Counted from the stretch's first letter, positions 37,061-45,933 are shown. The stretch is 64,000 nucleotides of DNA from Cohnella nanjingensis (GCF_014212125.1 NZ_JACJVP010000026.1:62001-126000), one strand, 5' to 3'. A program made the numbers and translations. The notes: generated from the sequence alone by a model not told the origin.

Positions 37061-38692
37061 ATGTACAAGGTCATCATCGTCGACGACGAAGCGGTCGTCC
37101 GCGACGGTCTGAAGAACACCATCCGTTGGGAAGAGCATGGCTTCTCGTTGATCGGAGACTGCGCGAACGGACGCGAAGCCTGGGAAGCGATCGAGCGGCT
37201 GAAGCCCGACCTCGTCATCTCGGATATCAGCATGCCTTATATGGACGGGCTTGAGCTGGCGGGTCTCGTCTCGACGCAGTACCCCTATATCAAATTGATC
37301 ATCCTGACCGGCTACGACCAGTTCGAATACGCCCAGCAGGCGATTCGGCTGAAAGTGTCGGACTTCATATTGAAACCGATTACAGCCCGCGAGATCCGGG
37401 AGCTGCTGGACAAGGTCCGCCTGGAGATGGACGCGGACACGCGGCGCCGCGAAGACCTCTCCCGCCTGCAGCACCAGCTGCATCAGAGCCTGCCGCTGCT
37501 GAAGGAGCGGTTCCTCGAACGGCTCGTCGCGCTTGAGCTGGGCAAGCCCGAGATCGACGAGCGCTTCGCGTACTTCGGACTGCCGCGGCTCGTGCCGCAT
37601 TACCTGATCATGGTCGCGGACATCGACGACTTCGGCGTCCGGGAGGCGCACTTCGGCGACGCGCACGATGCGGAGTTTCTGCGGTTCGCCGCGTTCAATA
37701 TCTTCGAGGAGACCGTCCAGCAGCGGAACGACGTCCTGCTGTTCCGCACGCGCGAGGAACGGATGGTCGCCCTGCTCTTCGGCTGGCCGGAGGAGAGCGA
37801 TCTCTACGAGCAGGCGTTCGGCATCGCGGAGGAAGTGCGCCATCACGTGGAGAAATTCCTCAAGTTCACGTTAACGATCGGCGTAGGACGCCCGTGCGCG
37901 GCGGCCGAACAGCTGCCCGTCTCTTACCGGAGCGCCCTCTCCGCGCTCGACTACCGGTTCCTGCTCGGCAAGAACCGCGTCCTGAGCATCGCCGACATGG
38001 AAGCGGCGTCTATAGCGCCGCAGCCGCAGCCGGACATCGAGCGGCTGCTGGCCGCCGCCGTGAAGACCGGCACCGCCTCGGAAGCTTATACGCTGATCGA
38101 GCGGCTCGTCGCCGACCTCAAGGCGTCTTGGATGCCGGTCGGCCCCTGCTTCCTGCACGTGCAGAAGGTGGTGCTCACGCTGATGAACGCGATGCAGGAG
38201 ATGGGCATCGCGAACGGCGCCGACTACGGCAACGGAATTCAGCTGTGGCTGACGGACATCTACCGGTTCAAAACGATAGACGAGATCGAGACGTGGCTGA
38301 AGCACGTCGTCGGGACGATGATGGAGGCCGCGTTGGAGAACCGCAACCACTTCACCCTCCAGCAGATCGCGCGGGCCAAGGACTTCATCGAAGCCAACTA
38401 TATGAACGAGAAGCTCTCGCTGCAGGAGCTGTGCCGCCACGTCCTGATGAGCACGAGCTACTTCAGCCTCGTCTTCAAGCAGCATACGGGCGAGACGTTC
38501 ATCGAGCACCTGACGCGCATCCGGATCGAGAAGGCGAAGGAGCTGCTGCTCGGCACCCCGCTCAAGTTCTACGAGATCGCCGAGAAGGTCGGCTACGGCG
38601 ATCCGAACTATTTCAGCATCCTGTTCAAGAAGCACACCGGCGTCACGCCGCGCGACTTCCGGGACCGGCAGGCGAAGGAGACGGATCGCTGA
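37061..38692 (+). CDS. yesN: YesN-type response regulator with AraC DNA-binding domain
   Basis: The 543-residue protein has an N-terminal receiver domain with Asp8-Asp9 and phosphorylated Asp55 (SDISMPYMDG), a middle region of about 300 residues, and two AraC-type helix-turn-helix motifs at about 440-540. It should bind DNA when phosphorylated by the adjacent YesM kinase, and such pairs control sugar ABC transporters in Paenibacillus. The ATG at 37061 follows GAGGGGACGCCG. The stop is one base before the kinase start. Confidence 0.9.
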   Translation: MYKVIIVDDEAVVRDGLKNTIRWEEHGFSLIGDCANGREAWEAIERLKPDLVISDISMPYMDGLELAGLVSTQYPYIKLIILTGYDQFEYAQQAIRLKVSDFILKPITAREIRELLDKVRLEMDADTRRREDLSRLQHQLHQSLPLLKERFLERLVALELGKPEIDERFAYFGLPRLVPHYLIMVADIDDFGVREAHFGDAHDAEFLRFAAFNIFEETVQQRNDVLLFRTREERMVALLFGWPEESDLYEQAFGIAEEVRHHVEKFLKFTLTIGVGRPCAAAEQLPVSYRSALSALDYRFLLGKNRVLSIADMEAASIAPQPQPDIERLLAAAVKTGTASEAYTLIERLVADLKASWMPVGPCFLHVQKVVLTLMNAMQEMGIANGADYGNGIQLWLTDIYRFKTIDEIETWLKHVVGTMMEAALENRNHFTLQQIARAKDFIEANYMNEKLSLQELCRHVLMSTSYFSLVFKQHTGETFIEHLTRIRIEKAKELLLGTPLKFYEIAEKVGYGDPNYFSILFKKHTGVTPRDFRDRQAKETDR

Positions 38693-38693
38693 C

Positions 38694-40481
38694 ATGTTCC
38701 CGGCACGCAGGCCTTTCCGTCCGATTTTCCCGCTGAAGAGCATCCAATCGAGCATCTCCGTCGCCTTCTCGTGCCTCATCCTCGTTACGATCGCGGTCAC
38801 GAGCCTCATCAGCTACCGGCTCTCGGTCGACGCGGTAGAGAAGAACTCGCAGAACTACATCGAAGAAGTCATTAAGCAGGTCAATACCAACATTCAGTCC
38901 TACATCGACAATATGGAGAACATCTCGCTGCTCGCCATGACGAACAAGGACGTCAAATACTACATCTCGAACAACAGCTTCATCAGCGAAGAGGAACGGC
39001 GACCCTACGAGAAACGGATCTCGGATCTGTTCCAGTCGATCCTCTATACGCGCAAGGACATCGCCTCGATCATGGTCTTCGGCTACAACGGGCGCTTCGT
39101 GTCGGACCGGCGGATCACGAGCCTCAATCCGAACGCCAAGATCGAGGAGCAGCCCTGGTACCGGAACGCGAAGAACGAGGGCGGCAAGTCCGTCATCTCC
39201 GCCCCGCACGTGCAGAACATCATCCAGAACGAATACCGCTGGGTCGTCTCGCTCAGCCGCGAGCTGAAGAACACGGACGGCATCACCGCTGACGGCATCT
39301 TCCTCGTCGACTTGAACCTGAGCGTCATCAACGACCTGGCCCGGCAGATCAATCTCGGCAAGAAAGGGTACGTCTTCATCGTCGACGACAGCGGCAACAT
39401 CGTCTACCATCCCCAGCAGCAGCTGATCTACAGCAACTTGCGGACGGAGCATATCGCGGAGGTGACGGCCGCGGGGAGCGGGGATTCGTTCACCGTCGAC
39501 GACGACGAAGGCAGGCGGTTCTACTCGGTTCAGGACACGAACTTCGGGTGGAAAATCGTCGGCGTCGCCTATGCCGGCGACTTGATCGGGTACAAGAGCA
39601 CGCTGCGCAACTCGATCCTGATCACCGTGTGCGGGGTCGCCGTCTCTCTGCTGCTGTCGGTCTTCCTCTCCCATCGCCTGTCGCGGCCGATCCGCCACCT
39701 GCAGAAGACGATGCGGCTGGTGGAGAAGGGCAACTTCGACGTCAAGACCGAGGTCGGCCAGATGAACGAGATCGGCCAGCTCGGGCGGACGTTCAACATG
39801 ATGGTCGGCCAGATCAAGAATCTCATGCAAGAGATCATCGATACGCAGGAGAACAAGCGCAAGGGCGAGCTCCAGCTCCTCCAAGCCCAGATCAATCCGC
39901 ATTTTCTGTACAACACGTTAGACTCGATCGTCTGGATGGCCGAGCAGAAGCAGCACGAGGAGGTCGTACTGATGACGTCCGCCCTCGCCAAGCTGTTCCG
40001 CGCCGGCATCACGAAGGATCAGGAGATCGTGCCTATCCGCGTGGAGATCGAGCACATCACGAACTACCTGCTCATCCAGAAGATGCGATACACCGACAAG
40101 CTGAACTACAAGCTCGAATTCGCGGACGCGATTCTCCCCTATCGTACGCTGAAGATCCTGCTGCAGCCGTTCGTGGAAAATGCCATCTATCACGGCATCC
40201 GCAACAAGCCCGACGTCGGCACCGTTACGATCCGGGGCAAGGAGACGGAGGACGCCATCGTCTTCGAGGTGGAGGACGACGGCGTGGGCATGACGGAAGA
40301 GCGGCTGGCCCGCATCTGGGAGACGCCGGACGCGCACGATCTCCGGCGGGGCGGCATCGGCATCAGCAACGTCGACGAGCGGATCCGGCTGTTCTTCGGC
40401 CCCGGCTACGGCGTGCGCATCCTAAGCGAGATCGCGGAGGGCACCTGCGTCACCATCACCATCCCCAAAGTCCAAACGTAG
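38694..40481 (+). CDS. yesM: YesM-type sensor histidine kinase
   Basis: The 595-residue kinase has membrane segments at about residues 23-41 and 306-326, with an extracytoplasmic double-Cache-like region between. A HAMP domain follows (RPIRHLQKTM onward). The LytS/YesM-type phosphorylation box has His403 in QINPHFLYNT. The C-terminal HATPase has NAIYHGI and DDGVGM. The kinase passes phosphate to the YesN protein encoded one base upstream. The sensory region has no known ligand motif, but the next gene encodes a binding protein that may present the sugar. Confidence 0.92.
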   Translation: MFPARRPFRPIFPLKSIQSSISVAFSCLILVTIAVTSLISYRLSVDAVEKNSQNYIEEVIKQVNTNIQSYIDNMENISLLAMTNKDVKYYISNNSFISEEERRPYEKRISDLFQSILYTRKDIASIMVFGYNGRFVSDRRITSLNPNAKIEEQPWYRNAKNEGGKSVISAPHVQNIIQNEYRWVVSLSRELKNTDGITADGIFLVDLNLSVINDLARQINLGKKGYVFIVDDSGNIVYHPQQQLIYSNLRTEHIAEVTAAGSGDSFTVDDDEGRRFYSVQDTNFGWKIVGVAYAGDLIGYKSTLRNSILITVCGVAVSLLLSVFLSHRLSRPIRHLQKTMRLVEKGNFDVKTEVGQMNEIGQLGRTFNMMVGQIKNLMQEIIDTQENKRKGELQLLQAQINPHFLYNTLDSIVWMAEQKQHEEVVLMTSALAKLFRAGITKDQEIVPIRVEIEHITNYLLIQKMRYTDKLNYKLEFADAILPYRTLKILLQPFVENAIYHGIRNKPDVGTVTIRGKETEDAIVFEVEDDGVGMTEERLARIWETPDAHDLRRGGIGISNVDERIRLFFGPGYGVRILSEIAEGTCVTITIPKVQT

Positions 40482-40499
40482 AGGAGTGCCGGAACGGCC

Positions 40500-41483
40500 A
40501 TGCGCATCCAACGATTCACCCTCGTGCTCGCCCTTCTGCTGCTCGCCGCGGCCGTATACGCCGTCTTCTACTTCAAGCTCTATCAGGCCTCCGCCGGGCA
40601 AGAGAAGACCGTCACGCTCCTGCTGAAGTCCAAGAACGTGCGGTCGGACTTCTGGCAGACGGTCAGCGCGGGCGCGGAAGCGGCTGCGAAGGAAGCCGGC
40701 GCCGTGCTGGAGATTCACGGCCCGCTGCAGGAGACCGATGCCGACTCGCAGGCCGAGCTGCTGGATGAAGCGATCGACCGGAAGCCCCAAGCGATCGTCG
40801 TGGCCCCGATCGACGACGAGCGAATCGTCCGGGAGCTGCAGCGTGCGCAAGCGGCCGGCATCAAGCTCGTCGTGATCGACACGCCTTCGAAGCTGAAGCC
40901 GGCCCCCGTATCGGTGGCGAACAACCACCTGGAAGCGGGGCGGCAGGCGGGAATGGCCGTCGTGCGGGCGACGCGGGACAAGCCTTATCTGGCGATCGTG
41001 AGCGACTTCAAGGATTCCGGCGTGTCGGCGGAGCGAGAGAAAGGCATTCTGGAGGCGATCTCCCCGTATCCCGCGAGTTATGTAGGCACGTACTACGGCG
41101 AAGACTCCGAAGACAAAGCCTACGAGATCGTCAAGCAGGCACTTGCGAGGAAGCCCGGGCTGAACGCCGTCGTCGCGCTGAACGAAGCGGCCGCGCTCGG
41201 CGCCGCCAAGGCGCTGAAGGAGAAGGAAGTCACCGACCGGGTCACCCTGATCGGCTTCGACAGCTCGATCTATCAGATCAAGTTGCTGGAGGACGGCAGC
41301 TTGAAGGCGATCGTCGTGCAGAAGCCGTTCAACATGGGCTATCTGGGGGTCAAAGCCGCGCTGCAGCTGATCGACGGCAAGAAGACGGCCAAGACGACCT
41401 ACATCGATTCGCTCATCGTGACCCGGGACAACATGTATTCGCCGGAAAATCAGAAGCTGCTCTTCCCGTTCAACGAGAAATAA
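40500..41483 (+). CDS. RbsB-like sugar-binding protein anchored by one membrane helix
   Basis: The 327-residue protein has a single N-terminal hydrophobic helix (residues 7-25) with no lipobox, so it is probably a tethered rather than a free lipoprotein. The rest is a periplasmic-binding type I fold of the ribose-binding family, with VVAPIDDERIVRELQRAQAAGIKLVVIDT and later TLIGFDSSIYQIKLLEDGS. No transporter genes of the matching class are adjacent. Lying between yesM and a solute-binding lipoprotein, it may act as the third component of a sensing system, delivering sugar to the kinase, as reported for XylFII-LytS-YesN. This role is inferred from position. Confidence 0.8.
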   Translation: MRIQRFTLVLALLLLAAAVYAVFYFKLYQASAGQEKTVTLLLKSKNVRSDFWQTVSAGAEAAAKEAGAVLEIHGPLQETDADSQAELLDEAIDRKPQAIVVAPIDDERIVRELQRAQAAGIKLVVIDTPSKLKPAPVSVANNHLEAGRQAGMAVVRATRDKPYLAIVSDFKDSGVSAEREKGILEAISPYPASYVGTYYGEDSEDKAYEIVKQALARKPGLNAVVALNEAAALGAAKALKEKEVTDRVTLIGFDSSIYQIKLLEDGSLKAIVVQKPFNMGYLGVKAALQLIDGKKTAKTTYIDSLIVTRDNMYSPENQKLLFPFNEK

Positions 41484-41495
41484 AAAGGAGGCCGA

Positions 41496-43037
41496 GTGGC
41501 GATGAAGACAAAGGTTCCGGGTGCCGGACGGGCAGGCGGGCAGCAGAATATCCGCGATTCGGCAACGCCTTCGATTCGGCAGTCTGTTCGCGAAGCGGCC
41601 ACGAGAGCGGCGACGTCGAACGCGCGGACCGTTCGCGGGGCGTCTGCCAGGGCGGCGACGCCGATCGCGAGGACCGTTCGCGGAGCGGCCGCGAGAGCGG
41701 CGACGTCGAACGCGTGGACCGTTCGCGGGGCGGCGGCTCAAGCGCGGATCGGGGCTGTACGCGGAGCGACGGTTGCGGCATCGATCATGCTGTTGGCGGC
41801 CGCGCTCGGCGCATGCGCCAAGGCGGATCGGCAGCCGGCGGCGACCATCGACCGCAAACAGTCGCTCATCCGCTTCGTCGCCTCCGAGTACAGCACGGAG
41901 ACGCGGCCGATCTTGGAGAAGCTCGTCCACGAATTCGAGCTGAAAAACCCGGACATCGCCGTTGAGCTGCAGGTGGCCAACTGGAACGTGCTGGACGGCA
42001 TCTACACGGCGATGATCAGCCGGAATCAGCCGCCCGACCTGCTGAATACGAACGTATACGCGCATTTCGCCAAAGCCGGCATCTTAAACGACCTGAACGA
42101 TATCATTTCTCCGGAGCTGAAGCGCAAGTTCTATCCGAATCTTCTGGAGATGGACCAGTTGGAAGGACATCAATATGCGGTTCCTTATGTAGCGTCGACG
42201 CGAAATCTCTATTACAACAAAGAGCTGTTCGAAGAGGCGGGAATCGGGGCGCCGCCGACCACCTGGGCCGCGCTGCGGGAGGACGCGCGCAAGATCGTGG
42301 AATCCGGCAAGTCCCACGGCTTCGGCGTGGACCTGACGGACGACGAGGTGCAGGCCTACCTCTCGTACTTCTTTTTCGGAGCCGGCGGCGGATGGTTCAA
42401 GGACGGCCGATGGACGATCAACTCGCCGCAGAACGTGGAAGGCTTGACGTTCCTCAAAAACCTGTTCGACGACGGGTTGACAGACCCCGAACCGACCGTG
42501 ACGACGCGGGACGAGAAGCAGCGGATCATGGGCGACGGCAGTCTCAGCATGATGATCTCCGGCAACTACTTCTCATCGGTCGTGCCGCGCGAGTTCCCCG
42601 GTCTCAAATGGGGCGTCGGTCCGATCCCGGTCAAGGAAGGCCACGCGCCCGTCTCGTTCAGCGTGCAGGACGTGCTCGTCTCCTTCAAGACGGACCATAC
42701 GGATCCCGTCGCGATCGCGAAGTTTCTGGACTTCCTCTACGACGATGCCAACTACGAGGAGAACGTCATCCGCGAAGGGTTCATCCCGGTCACGTCGCAC
42801 GTGGGCGACAAGCTGTCCCAGGCCGATCCGCTCTTGAAGAGCTACCTCGACTCGCTCGGCAAAGCGAAGTTTTATCCGATCCAACAGCCCGCTTGGCAGG
42901 CCGTGATGGACAAGGCGCGCAAGATGGGCGACGCCGTGCTCTACGACCACCTGTCGCCGCAGGCCGCGCTCGATCAGCTGCAGCAATTCGCGGTGACCCG
43001 CACGAACGAGCTCGCCTCGAAGCATCCCGCCCCCTAA
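41496..43037 (+). CDS. Extracellular solute-binding lipoprotein (family 1) with a long Arg/Ala-rich N-terminus
   Basis: The 513-residue protein is a carbohydrate-binding lipoprotein with the lipobox LGAC and acylated Cys107. The binding domain runs from about residue 120 to the end. Most signal peptides of this type are 20-30 residues; here 90 residues precede the hydrophobic core. They are rich in Arg and Ala and carry a 15-residue repeat (RTVRGA at residues 44, 59 and, as WTVRGA, 74). The start at 41496 (GTG) or 41502 (ATG) is backed by AAAAGGAGG. A later start inside the repeat has no such site. A terminator overlaps the stop codon, closing the yesN-yesM-binding-protein operon. Confidence 0.75.
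   Translation: MAMKTKVPGAGRAGGQQNIRDSATPSIRQSVREAATRAATSNARTVRGASARAATPIARTVRGAAARAATSNAWTVRGAAAQARIGAVRGATVAASIMLLAAALGACAKADRQPAATIDRKQSLIRFVASEYSTETRPILEKLVHEFELKNPDIAVELQVANWNVLDGIYTAMISRNQPPDLLNTNVYAHFAKAGILNDLNDIISPELKRKFYPNLLEMDQLEGHQYAVPYVASTRNLYYNKELFEEAGIGAPPTTWAALREDARKIVESGKSHGFGVDLTDDEVQAYLSYFFFGAGGGWFKDGRWTINSPQNVEGLTFLKNLFDDGLTDPEPTVTTRDEKQRIMGDGSLSMMISGNYFSSVVPREFPGLKWGVGPIPVKEGHAPVSFSVQDVLVSFKTDHTDPVAIAKFLDFLYDDANYEENVIREGFIPVTSHVGDKLSQADPLLKSYLDSLGKAKFYPIQQPAWQAVMDKARKMGDAVLYDHLSPQAALDQLQQFAVTRTNELASKHPAP
41625..41729 (+). repeat. In-gene 45-bp tandem repeat
   Basis: Units begin at 41625 and 41670 with a third partial at 41715, and a further half-unit lies before them. Each encodes a 15-residue (R/W)TVRGA(A/S)ARAAT-type segment. 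They expand the basic end of a lipoprotein signal peptide. Confidence 0.75.
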
Positions 43038-43056
43038 CGAAGGGCGGAATTTTTTT
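43027..43056 (+). terminator. Terminator overlapping the stop of the solute-binding gene
   Basis: CCGCCC and GGGCGG arms enclose the TAA stop codon, followed by TTTTTTT. Confidence 0.8.
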
Positions 43057-43363
43057 ATGAAAAGGCTTCTGTTAAACGTTATTGTTGATATTTAGCCATT
43101 TTAAATCTCATGGAGGGACGCCTGTCATTAAGGGAATCTACCCTATCTAAAACGTCAATGCGCCGCATTCCCGATTAAAGAACTGGATTTTCCTTTTCAA
43201 AGGCGTTGCATCGTTCTCGTTTGAAGTGGACGAAACATACCAGAGTATCCATTCACGTAAGTTTGCGGTATAAACATGGGGTTCAACTGCAACGATGTGA
43301 CTTTAACTTGTTAAGATAGCATGATACGGTTTCTTAATCATGCAATCATACAGTTGCTTATGC
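43057..43363. other. AT-rich stretch without a recognised gene
   Basis: Base composition falls sharply after the terminator at 43056. No reading frame with a ribosome site or family resemblance was found on either strand. It marks the left side of the AT-rich ArsR/VOC module. Confidence 0.6.
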
Positions 43364-43399
43364 TTGACAAGCAACCGCAGAGTTGCTTATAATCGATAT
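43352..43399 (+). promoter_or_regulatory. Consensus promoter and half-site repeats upstream of the ArsR gene
   Basis: TTGACA (43364-43369) and TATAAT (43388-43393) are both consensus with an 18-base spacer. GTTGCTT (43353-43359), its inverted copy AAGCAAC (43369-43375) and a third GTTGCTTAT (43382-43390) overlap the promoter, a layout expected of an ArsR-type operator. Only six bases separate the -10 element from the ATG, so the transcript probably starts at or next to the start codon. Confidence 0.7.
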
Positions 43400-43678
43400 A
43401 TGAAATGGGACAAAGACGTTATTTTCAAAGCACTTGGCGACTCGACTCGGCGGCTTATATTAGACGAACTATCGGAACGCAACGAGCAGACGTTGTATGA
43501 ACTTACGGTGCGTCTCATTACGAAGCACGACCTTTCCATTACGCGACAGGCGATAGCTAAACATCTTTCTGCATTGGAAGATGCAGGGCTCGTAAAATCG
43601 GAAAAAAGGGGAAAATATCGAGTGGTTATATTTAACAACGAACCACTTAAAAATTTACTGAAAGGATGGGTAGAGTAA
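43400..43678 (+). CDS. ArsR-family winged-helix transcriptional regulator
   Basis: The 92-residue protein has the ArsR/SmtB winged helix, with FKALGDSTRRLILDEL at the start, SITRQAIAKHLSALEDAGLV as the recognition region and a wing around EKRGKYRVVIF. No metal-binding cysteine pair is present, so it probably does not sense arsenic or zinc; such ArsR proteins often regulate an adjacent small-molecule gene. It is AT-rich compared with its surroundings. The ATG at 43400 has no ribosome site and lies at the predicted transcription start, suggesting a leaderless message. A VOC gene follows 100 bases downstream. Confidence 0.85.
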   Translation: MKWDKDVIFKALGDSTRRLILDELSERNEQTLYELTVRLITKHDLSITRQAIAKHLSALEDAGLVKSEKRGKYRVVIFNNEPLKNLLKGWVE

Positions 43679-43778
43679 ATTTAATTAAAACTTCTGACGA
43701 ATGTATGGGTTTTTCTGATCAGAGCCAGATTGTTAGCAGAGCACCAACGTCGCCAATATCAAAGGAGGCAAAAACATT

Positions 43779-44162
43779 ATGAAAATCATTGTTACCAGTA
43801 TCTTCGTTCAAGATCAAGATATGGCATTGGAGTTCTATACAGAAACGCTGAGCTTTGTAAAAAAGCATGACGTTCCCATCGGAGAATTTAGATGGATAAC
43901 GCTTGTTTCTCCCGATGAGCAAGACGGTACCGAGCTTTTACTCGAACCGAATGACCATCCTGCCGCCAAAGAGTATCAAAAGAAGATATTTGCCGATGGC
44001 ATCCCGGCAACAATGTTTGGCGTTGCAGATCTTAATCAAGAGTATCAACGATTATTGGAAAAAGGCGTGAAGTTTACTATGGAGCCGACAAAAATGGGCG
44101 AACTCACAATAGCTGTCTTCGACGATACATGCGGCAACCTTATTCAGATTGCGCAGAAGTAA
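43779..44162 (+). CDS. VOC superfamily (glyoxalase/bleomycin-resistance-like) protein
   Basis: The 127-residue protein has two beta-alpha-beta-beta-beta halves of the vicinal-oxygen-chelate fold. Its start IIVTSIFVQDQDMALEFYTE is typical of the family, and FDDTCGNLIQI is typical of the second half. Metal-ligand residues are not obvious. ArsR/VOC pairs are common on small transferred modules, where the VOC protein modifies or binds a toxic compound. Its substrate cannot be read. AAAGGAGG precedes the ATG. It shares the low GC of the ArsR gene. Confidence 0.85.
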   Translation: MKIIVTSIFVQDQDMALEFYTETLSFVKKHDVPIGEFRWITLVSPDEQDGTELLLEPNDHPAAKEYQKKIFADGIPATMFGVADLNQEYQRLLEKGVKFTMEPTKMGELTIAVFDDTCGNLIQIAQK

Positions 44163-44554
44163 CTTCATGACGAAGTACCTTAGTGATAAACGCCTTTATT
44201 GGCAAGTTTTAAGTTCGTTGAAGTGTTTTGATCTAAAATTAAACAACTTTATGTTAACCCTGTCCTATTTTTAGGATGGGGTTATACATTTAGAAGGTCT
44301 AAAATGAAATGAGATTAGTTTAAAAAACGGAAATTCAAGCCACCCCATCGAGGTGGCTCATTCTTTGGAGAAAATCAACAATATTCATTAACAGAGCCTT
44401 TGATAAAGCACCTGCCTTAAGCATTTTCATCATTGATTGTGACCGGAAACGGTCATCCATGTTTTTTGTACTGGAAGCGGGCCGTCTGCCGCGGTTGCGC
44501 GCGACCGCGCGGGAGTTTAACATGGTGCAGCGGCGCGACGAGCACGTCCTGCTC
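44163..44554. other. AT-rich spacer with two hairpins
   Basis: AACCCtgTCCTA and TAGGAtgGGGTT (44256-44283) form a hairpin that may end the VOC transcript. AGCCACC/GGTGGCT (44338-44358) forms a second. GACCG-GAAA-CGGTC is a small palindrome near 44441-44454. A minus-strand reading frame over the right half has no family resemblance and no ribosome site. GC content rises again near 44480. Confidence 0.55.
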
Positions 44555-44722
44555 CTGTAACGATAAAAAGTATCGTTACAGCGGCTCTAGGAGCCCGCTC
44601 GGCCCCTGTAACGATAAAAAGTATCGTTACAGCGGCGCATGGAGCCCGTTCGGTCCCTGTAACGATAAAAAGTATCGTTACAGCGGCGCATGGAGCCCGT
44701 TCGGTCCCTGTAACGATAAAAA
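44555..44722. repeat. Palindromic array, family A, left part, period 51 bp
   Basis: Units begin at 44555, 44606, 44657 and 44708, all exactly 51 bases apart. Each has arms CTGTAACGATA and TATCGTTACAG around AAAAG, followed by a 24-base filler such as CGGCGCATGGAGCCCGTTCG. The fourth unit is cut after its fifteenth base by the IS element. The right part resumes at 46010. Confidence 0.93.
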
Positions 44723-44761
44723 TGGACCTCTGTCAAGAAAGTAGACACACCATAAGAGAGT

Positions 44762-45598
44762 TTAGCCGATTCTTTTGTAATACATGGCCTCGAAGCGATC
44801 AGGCGATACGTATCCTAACGAGCCGTGAATTCTCTTGCGATTGTAAAAGAACTCAATGTACTCGAACATCTCTTGTTGCGCCTGTACTTTGGTCTTAAAA
44901 CGCGTACAGTAAATAAACTCTTTCTTCAGTACGCTATGGAAAGATTCAATGCACGCGTTATCATAACAGTTGCCTCTTCGGCTCATGCTAGCTCTCATTT
45001 TGTACTTCTTCAGTCTGCTTCGATATTCTTCCGAGGTGTACTGCGAACCCCGATCCGAGTGGTGTAACAGCCCTTTGGCGGGCTTCTTAGCCTCGTAAGC
45101 CTGATCAAGCGCAGCTAGCACCAAGTCTGTCGTCATCCGGTCTGCCAGCTTCCAGCCCACGATTTTGCGTGTGTACAGATCTAAGACGCTTGCCAGGTAC
45201 AACCGCCCTTCACGACATGGGATATAGGTGATATCCGTCACCCATACCTTGTTTGGCGCTTTCGTTTTAAATTGCTGGTTTAGCACGTTTGGTGCGATGG
45301 GATTCGTATGATTGGAATCGGTCGTCGTGACCTTGAATTTCTTCGACACGCATGACCGCAATGCGCTCTCCTGCATAAGCTTGCCGACCAATCGCTCGGA
45401 AACCGTCCAACCTTCTTGCCTAAGCAGCTTTGTAATCTTGGGGCTCCCATACCGCCGCTTGGAGTCGAGAAATAGCCAGGTAATCCGCGCCACCAATGCC
45501 CTTCGGCGCGTTTGGTAGGCGTTCTCGTTCGTTTGTTCCTTACACCACTTGTAGTAGCCGCTCCGTGATACGTCAAGAACTGCGCACATCTTCTCCAT
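44762..45598 (-). CDS. IS3-family transposase OrfB (DDE integrase domain)
   Basis: The 278-residue frame has the rve integrase domain with catalytic Asp in WVTDITYI, Asp in HHSDRGSQYTS and Glu in NACIESFHS, the last two separated by 35 residues, the DD(35)E spacing of the family. An N-terminal helix-turn-helix (MEKMCAVLDVSRSGYYKW) precedes it. In IS3 elements the active product is the OrfAB fusion. This frame extends upstream beyond the first ATG into the end of orfA without a stop, which allows that fusion. Confidence 0.92.
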   Translation of the reverse strand: MEKMCAVLDVSRSGYYKWCKEQTNENAYQTRRRALVARITWLFLDSKRRYGSPKITKLLRQEGWTVSERLVGKLMQESALRSCVSKKFKVTTTDSNHTNPIAPNVLNQQFKTKAPNKVWVTDITYIPCREGRLYLASVLDLYTRKIVGWKLADRMTTDLVLAALDQAYEAKKPAKGLLHHSDRGSQYTSEEYRSRLKKYKMRASMSRRGNCYDNACIESFHSVLKKEFIYCTRFKTKVQAQQEMFEYIEFFYNRKRIHGSLGYVSPDRFEAMYYKRIG

Positions 45599-45636
45599 TC
45601 GAAATTTGGAGCGATGACCTTCGATGAACTGGAACC

Positions 45637-45933
45637 TTAGTTCCTTTCTTTGCTGAAGATGTGCATGGCTTTTTTTAGGATTGCAATCTCCTCTTTGAGA
45701 TCTTCAATCGTGCGTTCTTGTTCCTGTAATTGTTTATCTTTTTGACGAAGTGTTTCGCGGTCCGCCAAAGGCTCGTTCTCGAACTTGCGATACTTTCTCA
45801 TCCACTGCTGCAGTGTACCGACAGGAACGTTTAATTCTTCCCCAATTTGAGGCAAAGTCTTTGTCTGTTCCTGGATGTACATAACCGTCTGTTCTTTGAA
45901 CTCTTCACTGTAATGCTGTCTTTTCTCACTCAT
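45637..45933 (-). CDS. IS3-family transposase OrfA (helix-turn-helix and leucine zipper)
   Basis: The 98-residue protein starts MSEKRQHYSEEFKEQ and has a helix-turn-helix (LPQIGEELNVPVGTLQQWMR) that binds the element's ends. It ends with a coiled coil (RQKDKQLQEQERTIEDLKEE) for dimer formation. A GTG-like upstream start three codons earlier is possible. The frame ends at 45637 and overlaps the orfB frame. Confidence 0.9.
   Translation of the reverse strand: MSEKRQHYSEEFKEQTVMYIQEQTKTLPQIGEELNVPVGTLQQWMRKYRKFENEPLADRETLRQKDKQLQEQERTIEDLKEEIAILKKAMHIFSKERN
45670..45676 (-). promoter_or_regulatory. Probable -1 ribosomal frameshift site
   Basis: Near the end of orfA the minus strand reads CTA AAA AAA GCC in frame, giving an A-AAA-AAA slippery heptamer. 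Slipping back one base continues in the orfB frame (reading SHAHLQQRKELRFQFIEG) and joins to MEKMCAVLDV, giving the OrfAB transposase. Confidence 0.8.

Noticed and set aside
44335-44523. 62-residue minus-strand frame in the AT-rich spacer
   Set aside because: No ribosome site and no family resemblance; it may be the worn end of an older element, but nothing supports a name.
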